Positions 1 through 9,358 of a DNA stretch of 64,000 bases are shown piece after piece (positions within the stretch are counted from its first letter, which is position 1; the number at the start of each line of letters is the position of its first letter). Location: positions 1 through 64,000 of the forward strand of contig JAAYTD010000029.1 in the NCBI GenBank assembly GCA_012518115.1, read 5' to 3'. The position numbers were made by a program, and so were the translations under genes. This DNA comes from Ignavibacteria bacterium. GTDB lineage: Bacteria; Bacteroidota; Ignavibacteria; Kapaibacteriales; UBA2268. The notes below the pieces were generated by a model. It saw nothing but the letters and a program-made list of their open reading frames with translations, was not told the DNA's origin and did not search any database.

Positions 1-1330
1 GAAGAAAAAAAGATAGTAAAAGACAATTATAAGCAGAACGTTGCTAATGACAATAAAACAAAAAATGTTGAAAATAAAGACAATAGATATCTAAATATAA
101 ACAAAAAGATAGATGAGGAAAACATACTAAGTATTGATAAAGAAAAGATAGGCATAAGCAACTACAAAGAAAACAAGAACGAAAGAAGCGATGAAAAAAA
201 GATAAACATAGAAAATAATAAACAAAATGTAGTTAGCAACGAGAAAACAAAAAGTATTGAAAAAATTGATACTAACTATGTAAATGTAAACAAAACGATA
301 GAAAATGAAAAGACACTAAATAGTGAAGAAGAAAAGGTAAACATAAACGCTAGCAAAGAAAGTAACATAACTGAGAATAAAAATGAAAGAAACGAAGAAA
401 AAAAGATAATAACAGAAAATAATAAACAAAACTTATTAAACAAAAATAAAATAAAAAATAGTGAAAATATAGATGAAAGCTATACAACTACAAATAAAAA
501 AATAGAATACAAAAATATAGTAAATCATGACGAAGAAAAAATAAACGTAAGCAACAACAAAGAAAGTAAAACAGCAGAAAATAAAAGTGGAAGAAACGAA
601 GAAAAAAAGATAATAACAGAAAATAATAAGCAAAACTTATTAAACAAAAATAAAATAAAAAATAGTGGAAATATAGATGAGCGAGAGATAAATACAAACA
701 AATATATTGACTATGAAAGTGTAATAAATCATGACGAAGAAAAGATAAACATAATCAACAGCAAAGAAAATAAGATAACAGAAAACAAATATGTAAGAAA
801 TGAAGAAAAAAAGATAATAACAGAAAATAATAAACAAAACGTATTAAACAATCATAAAACAAAAAATAGTGAAAATATAGATGAAAGCTATACAACTACA
901 AATAAAAAAATAGAATATGAAAATATAGTAAATCATGACGAAGAAAAAATAAACGTAAGCAACAACAAAGAAAGTAACAACGAAGAAAAAAAGATAATAA
1001 CAGAAAATAAGCAAAATGTATTGAATAACAAAACAAAAAATAGTGAAAATATAGATGAAAGCTATACAACTACAAATAAAAAAATAGAATACGAAAATAT
1101 AGTAAATCATAACGAAGAAAAAATAAACGTAAGCAACAACAAAGAAAGTAACAACGAAGAAAAAAAGATAATAACAGAAAATAATAAACAAAACGTATTT
1201 AATAACGAAAAATCAAAAAATATTGAAAAAATTAAAAACAGCTATATAAATACAAACAAACAGATAAACTATGAAAGTGTAGTAAACAATAACGAAGAAA
1301 AGGTAAACATAAATAACAACAAAGACATTA
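1..1330 (+). repeat. In-frame tandem repeats of about 58-68 codons in the FliK N-terminal/ruler region
   Basis: The anchor GA[AT]GAAAAAAAGATA recurs at 1, 190, 394, 598, 802, 982 and 1156 (spacings 189, 204, 204, 204, 180, 174, all multiples of 3). Long blocks such as GAAAATATAGATGAAAGCTATACAACTACAAATAAAAAAATAGAATA are identical between copies. Confidence 0.9.
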
Positions 1331-2058
1331 AAAAAATAAATAATGAAACGAAAACAAGCGAAATTAAAATCTTAGCTGATAATGAGTTTGAATTAAATAA
1401 TTTTAAGCAATCTGATGATCAAGAAGATAATAATTTTAGCCAAAATGATAATAATAACCTTAATACAAACGACAAGAATTTTCAAGGAACAAATTTTACA
1501 AAAGATGTTATCAACAATTTATCAAGTGGTTTAGATAATCGTTTTAATTTGTCTAATTCACCTGTTTATTTTAATAGTTTTAAAAATAAATCATTTACAA
1601 ATATAAAAATAACGGAATATCCTGATGCTATTGTACAATTTGCACATTCTTTATCTTCAGGAGAAATTGGTATAGCTAAGCTTATTTTACAGCCACAATC
1701 ACTTGGCACAGTCTTTGTAGAAATAAATATGAATGATACAGAGCCTGTAATTATTTTCAAGACAAATAATGAAGAGACATTAAAAATAATTGAAAATAAT
1801 ATTGGCAACTTAAAAGAAACTTTTAGTAAAACAAATCTTGAAAATATTGATTTTAGATTTGAAAAACAAGAACATTTACAACAAGATTTAACAGATAGAG
1901 ACAGACAACAAAACACTAATAAACAAGAGGAGCGTTTTAAATACGCTCAACTTCTAAATTCATTTGCCAATAACGTTCAGGAAGAACCTATTTTAGCAAT
2001 GGAAAATGAAGTAAAAACGCGACTGATACAAAGTCGAATTATAGAAAGATACATTTAA
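1..2058 (+). CDS. fliK: FliK-like flagellar hook-length control protein, 5' partial (ORF open from base 1; the ORF track starts it at an internal TTG at 1021)
   Basis: Frame 1 reads without a stop from base 1 to the TAA at 2056-2058. The C-terminal part (AIVQFAHSLSSGEIGIAKLILQPQSLGTVFVEINM) matches the Flg_hook/FliK C-terminal pattern, and flgD and flgE follow directly. Confidence 0.8.
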   Translation, partial: EEKKIVKDNYKQNVANDNKTKNVENKDNRYLNINKKIDEENILSIDKEKIGISNYKENKNERSDEKKINIENNKQNVVSNEKTKSIEKIDTNYVNVNKTIENEKTLNSEEEKVNINASKESNITENKNERNEEKKIITENNKQNLLNKNKIKNSENIDESYTTTNKKIEYKNIVNHDEEKINVSNNKESKTAENKSGRNEEKKIITENNKQNLLNKNKIKNSGNIDEREINTNKYIDYESVINHDEEKINIINSKENKITENKYVRNEEKKIITENNKQNVLNNHKTKNSENIDESYTTTNKKIEYENIVNHDEEKINVSNNKESNNEEKKIITENKQNVLNNKTKNSENIDESYTTTNKKIEYENIVNHNEEKINVSNNKESNNEEKKIITENNKQNVFNNEKSKNIEKIKNSYINTNKQINYESVVNNNEEKVNINNNKDIKKINNETKTSEIKILADNEFELNNFKQSDDQEDNNFSQNDNNNLNTNDKNFQGTNFTKDVINNLSSGLDNRFNLSNSPVYFNSFKNKSFTNIKITEYPDAIVQFAHSLSSGEIGIAKLILQPQSLGTVFVEINMNDTEPVIIFKTNNEETLKIIENNIGNLKETFSKTNLENIDFRFEKQEHLQQDLTDRDRQQNTNKQEERFKYAQLLNSFANNVQEEPILAMENEVKTRLIQSRIIERYI

Positions 2059-2102
2059 GTTTTTACGATTTTTTTATTTTAATTTTATAAACAGGAAGTT
2101 TT

Positions 2103-2807
2103 ATGGCATCATACATACCAGATGTAAGTTTAAAAAACAATAATTCTTTTGCTTCAACAGCATTAAAAAATAACACATTATCTGCATCGGAGCAAAAAAA
2201 CGAATTTTTACAATTATTAACTTATCAACTAAAAAATCAAAATCCAACAGCCCCCTATAACAATCAGGAATTTGCTGCTCAGTTAGCTACATTTTCTCAA
2301 TTGGAACAATTGACAAGTATCAAGCAGCTACTGACTAATCAATCTGATTTGTTTGGAACATTAGCTATGAGTATAGAAAATACTGCTATACCAGGCATGA
2401 TAGGAAAATACGCTAAAGCTATTACAAATCAAGTCAAACTTGACGGAACAAATGGTGCTGTTATAGGATTTGAAAACAAATTTAACGCTGCAAGTGGCAA
2501 CTTAGTAATAAGAAATAGTTCAGGCAATATTATTAGAACAATTGAATTAAACCATTCAGAATGTATGGCAGGTGAACATACGATAAAATGGGATGGAAAA
2601 GACAATAACGGTAATGTATTGCCAGCAGGTAATTATTTTATATCGGCAGAACTAAACGATGCAAATGGTGGAATTCTAAATTCAACTACATTTGTTGTCG
2701 GCAAAATAAGTTCCGTTAAATTTAAACAAGAAGGCACAATGTTGGTTGTTGGTGGCATCGAAATTTCTCTTGACAGAATTTCTGACATAAGAGAATCAGC
2801 ATTTTAA
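2103..2807 (+). CDS. flgD: Flagellar hook capping/assembly protein FlgD
   Basis: NEFLQLLTYQLKNQNPTAPYNNQEFAAQLATFSQLEQLTSI core; FlgD Ig-like region (IKWDGKDNNGNVLPAGNYFISAEL); located between fliK-like and flgE. Confidence 0.93.
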   Translation: MASYIPDVSLKNNNSFASTALKNNTLSASEQKNEFLQLLTYQLKNQNPTAPYNNQEFAAQLATFSQLEQLTSIKQLLTNQSDLFGTLAMSIENTAIPGMIGKYAKAITNQVKLDGTNGAVIGFENKFNAASGNLVIRNSSGNIIRTIELNHSECMAGEHTIKWDGKDNNGNVLPAGNYFISAELNDANGGILNSTTFVVGKISSVKFKQEGTMLVVGGIEISLDRISDIRESAF

Positions 2808-2856
2808 TAAAGACATATAAAAATCATTTTAAATAAATATAATTTGGAGAAATATA

Positions 2857-4176
2857 ATGAGTTTATCAAGATCATTATCAATTGGTACGAGCTCTTTACA
2901 AGCACACCAATCGAAATTTGACGTAATATCTAACAATCTTGCAAACGCAAGTACCGTTGGCTATAAAGCAAACAGAGCAAATTTTGCAGAACAATTTAAT
3001 CAAATTTATAATCGCGGTAAAGCGCCTGAAGCAAATACAGGCTACAGTAACGGGGGAACAAATCCTTTACAGTTTGGTTTAGGAGTAAAACTAGCTAGTA
3101 TTAGTCAAGATATGATGCAAGGAGTAATTGAATCAACAAATCGTCCATTAGATGCTGCACTACAAGGCGATGGTTTTTTTGTTGTCAATTATAATGGACA
3201 ACCTCAATATACTAGAGCAGGAGCTTTTACAAGAGATGAAGAAGGTTATCTTGTTGATACAAATACAGGTGCATTTATTCAAGGCTACAATACTGAAAAT
3301 GATGCAGACGGAAAACCTGTAAGAAATTCAGATGGCAGTAATCGTTTAGACAGAACATTAACTAACGTCAGAATACCTTGGGACACAGTGTCATTACCAC
3401 GTCAAACACAAAATATTACTATCGTAGGAAACTTGAACTCTGAAGCTCCTGAAGGCAGTGATAGTATCCGTAAAACAAGTATGACAATCTACGATAATAC
3501 AGGTGCAGCACGCGTACTCACTTTTACTTTCGAAAAAACTGCTGAAAAAGGTGAATGGAATTTATCTGCACAAATTGATGGAAAAGACACTGTAATAAGT
3601 GAAACTCTTATTCAATTTAAGACTGATGGAACTCTTGAATCACCTCTTGCTATCATGATTAACGCTGCAGATGCTAACACTACACTCGAAAGTGATGGAT
3701 TATTTGTACATCCTATAAAAATTCAACTTACTGACCCTAACAATCTAACATACGGTCTTAAAAATTACTCAGCTGATAGTACAGCAAATTTTGAAAAACA
3801 AGACGGCTTCCCTCTTGGAGATTTAATTAATTTAAATTTTGACGAACAAGGAAGATTATTAGGATCATTTACTAATGGACAAACGGAAATTCTATCGCAA
3901 ATTGCTATAGCTAAGTTCCCAAATAATGAAGGACTTGTACGAAATGGAAACAATTATTTTTCCGTATCTCCAAACTCAGGTGATGCTATTATTGGTACAG
4001 CTATTGAAATTTTTCCGACTACACAAGTTAAAGGATATGCATTGGAACAATCAAACGTTAATTTAGCTAATGAATTTACCGAAATGATTTCTACACAAAG
4101 AGCTTATGAATCTGCTTCAAGAGTCATAACTGTAAGCGATACAATGCTAGCTGAGTTAAATCAACTTAAACGATAG
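2857..4176 (+). CDS. flgE: Flagellar hook protein FlgE
   Basis: N-terminal SLSIGTSSLQAHQSKFDVISNNLANASTVGYKANRANFAEQ and C-terminal EQSNVNLANEFTEMISTQRAYESASRVITVSDTMLAELNQLKR are classic rod/hook family termini. Confidence 0.95.
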   Translation: MSLSRSLSIGTSSLQAHQSKFDVISNNLANASTVGYKANRANFAEQFNQIYNRGKAPEANTGYSNGGTNPLQFGLGVKLASISQDMMQGVIESTNRPLDAALQGDGFFVVNYNGQPQYTRAGAFTRDEEGYLVDTNTGAFIQGYNTENDADGKPVRNSDGSNRLDRTLTNVRIPWDTVSLPRQTQNITIVGNLNSEAPEGSDSIRKTSMTIYDNTGAARVLTFTFEKTAEKGEWNLSAQIDGKDTVISETLIQFKTDGTLESPLAIMINAADANTTLESDGLFVHPIKIQLTDPNNLTYGLKNYSADSTANFEKQDGFPLGDLINLNFDEQGRLLGSFTNGQTEILSQIAIAKFPNNEGLVRNGNNYFSVSPNSGDAIIGTAIEIFPTTQVKGYALEQSNVNLANEFTEMISTQRAYESASRVITVSDTMLAELNQLKR

Positions 4177-4193
4177 CCATAGCTAATAAAATG

Positions 4194-4231
4194 AAAAAAG
4201 CAAGTAGTTTGAAACAACTACTTGCTTTTTT
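4194..4231. terminator. Bidirectional terminator between convergent flgE and speB
   Basis: 16-bp perfect stem AAAAAAGCAAGTAGTT/AACTACTTGCTTTTTT with a 6-nt loop, flanked by A and T tracts on both sides. Confidence 0.85.
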
Positions 4232-4250
4232 CTGTTTAAAAAGAAACAAA

Positions 4251-5147
4251 CTACTTGCTAAATGCAAAGTTTAACAATTTATAAATAAGACGTGCAGCCG
4301 TCAAGTTTGGATGAGATAAATTCGCGATAGGTGCTAACTCTACTACATCAAATCCTATAATTTTCTTTTTTTGTTTTATAATTTCTCTAAAAATATCTAA
4401 AGTTTCGCTATATAAAAAACCGTCAGGCTCAGGTGTGCCTGTAGCGGGCATTATAGCTGGATCAAAATAATCAACATCAAAAGTTATATATATTTCTTCA
4501 GATAAAGTATCTACAATTTGTTTTTGCCAATTATCACCATGAATACCACGTCTTAAAGCCGAAGCATAGAAAGTATTAACTTTATTTTTTCGTATAAACT
4601 CTGCCTCTTCTGAACATTGAGCTCTTATCCCTACCTGCGTTAATTTACTTGGTGTTAGAAATTCACACACTCGAGCCGCAAAACTTGCATGAGAATATTT
4701 ACTATTTTGATACTCATCTCGCAAATCAGAATGTGCATCAAAATGCAATACAGACATATTAGGATATTTCTTCAAATGAGATTTTATAGGTGCTGTTGAA
4801 ATGGTATGTTCGCCACCAAGAGTAACAACAAATTTATCATCATAAAGAAGTTTATCTACTGTTGTCATTATTTTTTGCAACATTTTTTCATCGTAGCATT
4901 CAAAAAAATCAAGAGGTTGCAAAGTTGCAATTCCTATGTCAAAACAAAGTTCTCTGTCAAATTCATCATCATAAAATTCTACATATGCACTAGCTTCAAT
5001 GATAGCATTAGGTCCGTCGATAGTTCCACCACCATAGCTTACAGTATGTTCATAAGGTGCTGGAAGTATTACTATTTTTGAGTTACTATATTGAGAAAAT
5101 TCTTCATCAATAGCTAAAAAATTATTTTCTTCATTTAAGATTTTCAT
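4251..5147 (-). CDS. speB: Agmatinase / ureohydrolase family protein
   Basis: GGEHTIS, HFDAHSDLRDEY, TFDVDYFDPAIMPATGTPEPDG: Mn-binding motifs of the arginase/agmatinase family. Confidence 0.9.
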   Translation of the reverse strand: MKILNEENNFLAIDEEFSQYSNSKIVILPAPYEHTVSYGGGTIDGPNAIIEASAYVEFYDDEFDRELCFDIGIATLQPLDFFECYDEKMLQKIMTTVDKLLYDDKFVVTLGGEHTISTAPIKSHLKKYPNMSVLHFDAHSDLRDEYQNSKYSHASFAARVCEFLTPSKLTQVGIRAQCSEEAEFIRKNKVNTFYASALRRGIHGDNWQKQIVDTLSEEIYITFDVDYFDPAIMPATGTPEPDGFLYSETLDIFREIIKQKKKIIGFDVVELAPIANLSHPNLTAARLIYKLLNFAFSK

Positions 5148-5176
5148 TTTTCTTAATTAATAATAAATTTTTATTA

Positions 5177-6610
5177 CTACCATTCTGCCTGTTCAACTTC
5201 AATAGTTTCCCACTGCTTATTTTTTAAGTATTTATCTATCGCTCTGGCTGCCGCTCTACCTGCTCCCATTGCTAAAATAACGGTTGCACCACCTGTAACT
5301 ATATCACCGCCAGCAAATACTCCAGGTATATTTGTTTTCATAGTTTTCTTTTCAACTAATATATTCCCCCATTGATTGACATTTAGATTAGGTGAAGTTT
5401 GACTTATTATAGGATTTGAACCGTTTCCTATCGCAACAATTGCAGCTTCAATTTGTATATCTTCTATAGCATCAGGTATAGGAAGAGGTCTCCGTCGTCC
5501 CGAAGAGTCAGGTTCGCCAAGTTGCATGCGCTGAATAGTAACAGACTTTAACCAACCATTCTCATCACCGTTAAATTTAATAGGTGCAACAAGAAAATTA
5601 AATTCAATATCTTCTTCTTGAGCATGATGAATTTCCTCAATTCTTGCAGGCATTTCTGCTTCAGTTCTGCGATAAAATATTGTTGCATGCTTTGCTCCTA
5701 ATCTTTTAGCAGTCCTCACAGAATCCAGAGCTGTATTACCGCCACCGAATACTGCAACACTTTTATCTTTCATTGTTACTATAGGCGTATCATTCTCAGG
5801 GAACTTATAAGCTTTCATTAAATTAATGCGGGTTAGAAATTCATTTGCTGAATATATTCCATTTAGATGTTCGCCAGGTATATTTAGAAAATAAGGAAGT
5901 CCTGCACCTACACCGATAAATACTGAATCGAAACGCTCAAGTAATTCATCAAGAGTTTCAATAACACCAACAATATAGTTTCTTACAAATTTAACTCCTG
6001 CTTTTTCTAGCACTTCAATCTCTTTTTTTACAATTTCTTTAGGCAAACGAAATTCTGGAATACCATAAGTTAAAACTCCACCAAGTTCGTGTAAAGCTTC
6101 AAAAACTGTAACTTCATGTCCCATCTGTACTAAATCCCCCGCACAACTCAAACCTGCAGGACCGCTACCAACAACTGCAACTTTCTTACCTGTAGAAGTT
6201 TGTATTTCAGGAACTTGAATGCCGATATTTTCTCTTTGCCAATCTGCCACAAATCGCTCAAGATTTCCTATAGCTATAGGTTTAGATCTATGACTAAGCA
6301 CACATAAATTTTCACACTGCTCTTCTTGTGGACAAACTCTTCCACAAACTGCAGGTAAAGCATTGTCTTGTCTTAAAATATTAGCTGCATCTTCAAATCT
6401 ATCTTCGACAACAGCAGCTATAAACTCAGGAATTTTAACAGAAACAGGACAGCCTTCTACACATAATGGTTTTTTACACTGCAAACATCTTTCAGCTTCA
6501 AGTTTTGCCATTTCAACAGTATAGCCAAGATTTACTTCGTCAAAGTTTTTAATCCTATCTTCAGCTTTTTGACTTGGCATTGCAGGTCTAGCATTTATAT
6601 TTTTATACAT
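5177..6610 (-). CDS. GltD-like/NfnB-like NAD(P)H oxidoreductase large subunit (Fe-S, FAD)
   Basis: RCLQCKKPLCVEGCPV, CGRVCPQEEQCENLC cysteine motifs; GSGPAGLSCA FAD site; overlaps an NfnA-like gene by 8 bp. Confidence 0.88.
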   Translation of the reverse strand: MYKNINARPAMPSQKAEDRIKNFDEVNLGYTVEMAKLEAERCLQCKKPLCVEGCPVSVKIPEFIAAVVEDRFEDAANILRQDNALPAVCGRVCPQEEQCENLCVLSHRSKPIAIGNLERFVADWQRENIGIQVPEIQTSTGKKVAVVGSGPAGLSCAGDLVQMGHEVTVFEALHELGGVLTYGIPEFRLPKEIVKKEIEVLEKAGVKFVRNYIVGVIETLDELLERFDSVFIGVGAGLPYFLNIPGEHLNGIYSANEFLTRINLMKAYKFPENDTPIVTMKDKSVAVFGGGNTALDSVRTAKRLGAKHATIFYRRTEAEMPARIEEIHHAQEEDIEFNFLVAPIKFNGDENGWLKSVTIQRMQLGEPDSSGRRRPLPIPDAIEDIQIEAAIVAIGNGSNPIISQTSPNLNVNQWGNILVEKKTMKTNIPGVFAGGDIVTGGATVILAMGAGRAAARAIDKYLKNKQWETIEVEQAEW

Positions 6611-7457
6611 TGTTTTGCTCCATTTTTTTCTGCATTTCGTTAGCTTGTTTTTCTAAATTACATTCCAACTCTTTATCTCTATATATATTATTACGTTGCA
6701 TTAATATGGTAAAATCTACTTCATGAGCATCAAACTCAGGACCATCTACACAAACAAAAACATTCTTGCCACCAACAACTGCACGACATCCACCACACAT
6801 TCCGGTACCGTCAAGCATGATCGAGTTTAAACTAACTACAGTTTTTATACCATAAGGCTTAGTTAAACTAGCTACCGCTTCCATCATAGGAACAGGACCA
6901 ATAGCTAAAACAAAATCTATTTTTTGCTCTTCAATTACTTGCTTTAATTTTTCTGTAACTAAACCTTTCATTCCTTCACTACCATCGTCAGTTGTTATAT
7001 AAACTTCATCAGCAAAAGTAGAAACTTCATCTTTCAAAATAATATATTCTTTACTTTTAGCTCCTAATATTATCGTTACATAATTACCTATCTCTTTAAT
7101 AGCTTTAGCCGTTGGATATGCAATAGCCGCTCCAACACCTCCGCCAACAATTACACAATTACCAAATTTTTCTATATGTGTAGGTTTGCCAAGCGGACCA
7201 ACAATATCAAGAATAGTATCACCTGCTTCAAGTTTTTGCAACTCAGAAGTTGTCTTTCCTACAGATTGCACAATGATAGTTATTGTCCCCGTCTCTACAT
7301 TCGAATCTGCAATTGTCATTGGAATACGTTCGCCTTCTTCAGATATTCGTAACATTATAAATTGTCCCGGCTTACGTTTTCGTGCAATCAACGGACTTTC
7401 TATCTCAAAAAGTTTCACCCTCTCATTGAGAAATTTAGTTTTTATAATTTTATTCAT
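6603..7457 (-). CDS. Ferredoxin-NADP reductase subunit alpha-like (NfnA/SudB family, sulfide/dihydroorotate dehydrogenase-like)
   Basis: RKPGQFIMLRI FAD-binding region; C-terminal GTGMCGGCRAVVGGKNVFVCVDGPEFDAHEVDF 2Fe-2S motif. Confidence 0.88.
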   Translation of the reverse strand: MNKIIKTKFLNERVKLFEIESPLIARKRKPGQFIMLRISEEGERIPMTIADSNVETGTITIIVQSVGKTTSELQKLEAGDTILDIVGPLGKPTHIEKFGNCVIVGGGVGAAIAYPTAKAIKEIGNYVTIILGAKSKEYIILKDEVSTFADEVYITTDDGSEGMKGLVTEKLKQVIEEQKIDFVLAIGPVPMMEAVASLTKPYGIKTVVSLNSIMLDGTGMCGGCRAVVGGKNVFVCVDGPEFDAHEVDFTILMQRNNIYRDKELECNLEKQANEMQKKMEQNNV

Positions 7458-7529
7458 AAAATTTTCTAATAATTATTTTAAAAAATGATTGTTGTCTGCT
7501 GACATTATCTACTGATTTATGCCTAATTA

Positions 7530-7537
7530 CAAATATA
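7530..7537 (-). promoter_or_regulatory. TATATTTG (TAnnTTTG) -7-like element upstream of nfnA-like gene
   Basis: Plus strand CAAATATA 73 bp upstream of the ATG. Consistent with a Bacteroidota-type -7 consensus; no clear -33 TTG seen. Confidence 0.4.
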
Positions 7538-7613
7538 CGAATATTTTTGTAATTTAGATTAAAAATAGGAACAAGTATTTTTGCACTAATGATATTATTT
7601 AATTTCAACTTAT

Positions 7614-7704
7614 TATACCAAATTGAATTATATATGATTTTTGTGATTTTTTAAAATTCCCCTTCGGAACGAAGGGGTGGCAAGCGAAGCTTGACAGAGT
7701 AGTT
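7614..7704 (+). repeat. Dispersed intergenic repeat, copy A (half TIR plus double-hairpin core)
   Basis: TATACCAAATTGAATTATATA ... TTCCCCTTCGGAACGAAGGGGTGGCAAGCGAAGCTTGACAGAGTAG; shared with copies near 12360, 28240, 35214 and 56986. Confidence 0.85.
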
Positions 7705-7709
7705 AATAA

Positions 7710-7749
7710 AAAAAACATACATTTTGAAAAATCAAGATGTATGTTTTTT
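7710..7749 (-). terminator. Terminator for the downstream T9SS protein gene (minus strand)
   Basis: AAAAAACATACAT/ATGTATGTTTTTT 13-bp stem just past the stop at 7781. Confidence 0.75.
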
Positions 7750-7780
7750 TATTTTCTTTGAAAATATACACAGCAAAATC

Positions 7781-9244
7781 TTATAAACTTATCTTTTTTA
7801 TAATAGTTTGTTTGTTTTCTAAAATAACTATAACAAAATATATCCCTTTTGTCAAATGGTTTATATTCAACTTATTATCATAATTATGTGTATAATATTC
7901 ATCAATATCTTTTCCAGAATAGTCAATTATTTTTATTTTTTGTATCATATAATCAGAAGAAACAACATTTAAATTATATCTATCATAGCTTATACTAAGC
8001 CCATCTTGTTTTTCTTCTGTTATAGAGCTATTTACTTGTTTTTGTTCAAGTTTATTAATAACACCAGAATTCGAAATCCCATAGAAATCTTCAACTAAAA
8101 TATCACATGTATTTTCTATATCTTGAGATATTAATTTTTCAACAACAATATAGCAGACGGGATTTGCATAATAATTTTCTTCTAATCCCCTGTTTTTAGA
8201 AGTAATTACAAAATTTATCCACGAACTGTCTTTGTTTATATTATAAAAGATATTATTTTCTCTGAAAAAATTCGATTTTTCTATTCCTAATACTTTTAGC
8301 TTATCATTTATTCCTATTTTTTGTAGATTTAGACTAGCTGCTACTGCTATTAAATTTTGTTGGTTTTGCTTTATATATACTGGGAGATGTAGTATTTTAG
8401 AATCTTTCAGAAAACAGACATTTTCTTCAAAAAATTGTTTTTTTACTTTCGGCGGCGTTGCTCCCCACGTACTATCCATATTGTAAACAACCACTAAATG
8501 ATCAGAATTCGTTACAACTCCGTTACCGTCGCAATCACAATAAGTAGCTGCTAAGGTATCCCATGCAATAGCTTTTTGAGATTTCCATAAAGTACTTGTC
8601 GGATTACGCTTAAAAGCTCGCATTTTCTGTTTAGGTTCTTCCAAGTATTTAGAAATAATAGCAAAATCACGACTGTCCACAATATTGTTATTGTCAGCAT
8701 CGCCGGGCCAAACATCAACATAGCTATGTACTTTATAACTAAATTTCGGAGTAATAGGAATTAAAAGTTCAATTATCGTATCACGAAAAACAGTAGCACG
8801 CACTTTCTCTAAATGAAAATCAACAACTTCACCATGAATTGCATTCGGACATACAACAAATTCAAGATGAATAACTTTTGGATTATTGGGTGAGTTTGAA
8901 TCAGCCGGAAATCCTGTTCCCGCTTCAACGATTATTCTTGCAATATCAGCAATAGTATCAACAGCAGGTTGTACAATATGATGAACACCTGGGTCCCCCC
9001 AGTCAGTTGAGACCTTCATTTCTGAATACTTTATGTATTTTGTTTTATTATGAATTAACTCAAAAGCAACATTACTACAATTTTCAATACTATCTAATCT
9101 TATATCTATTCCAAATGTAAAAGTAGCTGTAACAAAATCAGCGCGTACACCTTCTACATCTGTTCTTTCAAAACTTACAACTTGTGAGTAGGCATTCAAC
9201 AATAATGTGAAATAGCAAAATATAAATATGAAAAATCGTTTCAT
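7781..9244 (-). CDS. Secreted protein with dockerin-like EF-hand repeats and a T9SS type A C-terminal sorting domain
   Basis: Signal peptide; GDADNNNIVDSRDFAII and CDCDGNGVVTNSDHLVV Ca-binding repeats; C-term IIDYSGKDIDEYY...LTKGIYFVIVILENKQTIIKKISL. Confidence 0.75.
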   Translation of the reverse strand: MKRFFIFIFCYFTLLLNAYSQVVSFERTDVEGVRADFVTATFTFGIDIRLDSIENCSNVAFELIHNKTKYIKYSEMKVSTDWGDPGVHHIVQPAVDTIADIARIIVEAGTGFPADSNSPNNPKVIHLEFVVCPNAIHGEVVDFHLEKVRATVFRDTIIELLIPITPKFSYKVHSYVDVWPGDADNNNIVDSRDFAIISKYLEEPKQKMRAFKRNPTSTLWKSQKAIAWDTLAATYCDCDGNGVVTNSDHLVVVYNMDSTWGATPPKVKKQFFEENVCFLKDSKILHLPVYIKQNQQNLIAVAASLNLQKIGINDKLKVLGIEKSNFFRENNIFYNINKDSSWINFVITSKNRGLEENYYANPVCYIVVEKLISQDIENTCDILVEDFYGISNSGVINKLEQKQVNSSITEEKQDGLSISYDRYNLNVVSSDYMIQKIKIIDYSGKDIDEYYTHNYDNKLNINHLTKGIYFVIVILENKQTIIKKISL

Positions 9245-9302
9245 TGCTTCACTAAAATATATTAATAATTTTAAAATGAATGCAATAATTGTACCAAATA
9301 AA

Positions 9303-9334
9303 AAAAACTTCTAAATATAATTTTAGAAGTTTTT
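9303..9334 (-). terminator. Terminator downstream of nuoD
   Basis: AAAAACTTCTAAA/TTTAGAAGTTTTT stem; minus strand continues into a T tract. Confidence 0.75.
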
Positions 9335-9358
9335 AATAAATATTTTACAACTGTTTTT

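Noticed and set aside
436-1191. Antisense ORFs (FFFVVAYVYFFF...-type) on the minus strand
   Set aside because: Mirror image of the A-rich FliK repeat coding strand; low-complexity F/Y/I translations with no start context.
1-1330. CRISPR array
   Set aside because: Repeats are 174-204 bp, codon-phased and part of one ORF; no 24-40 bp repeats with unique spacers were found anywhere in the window.
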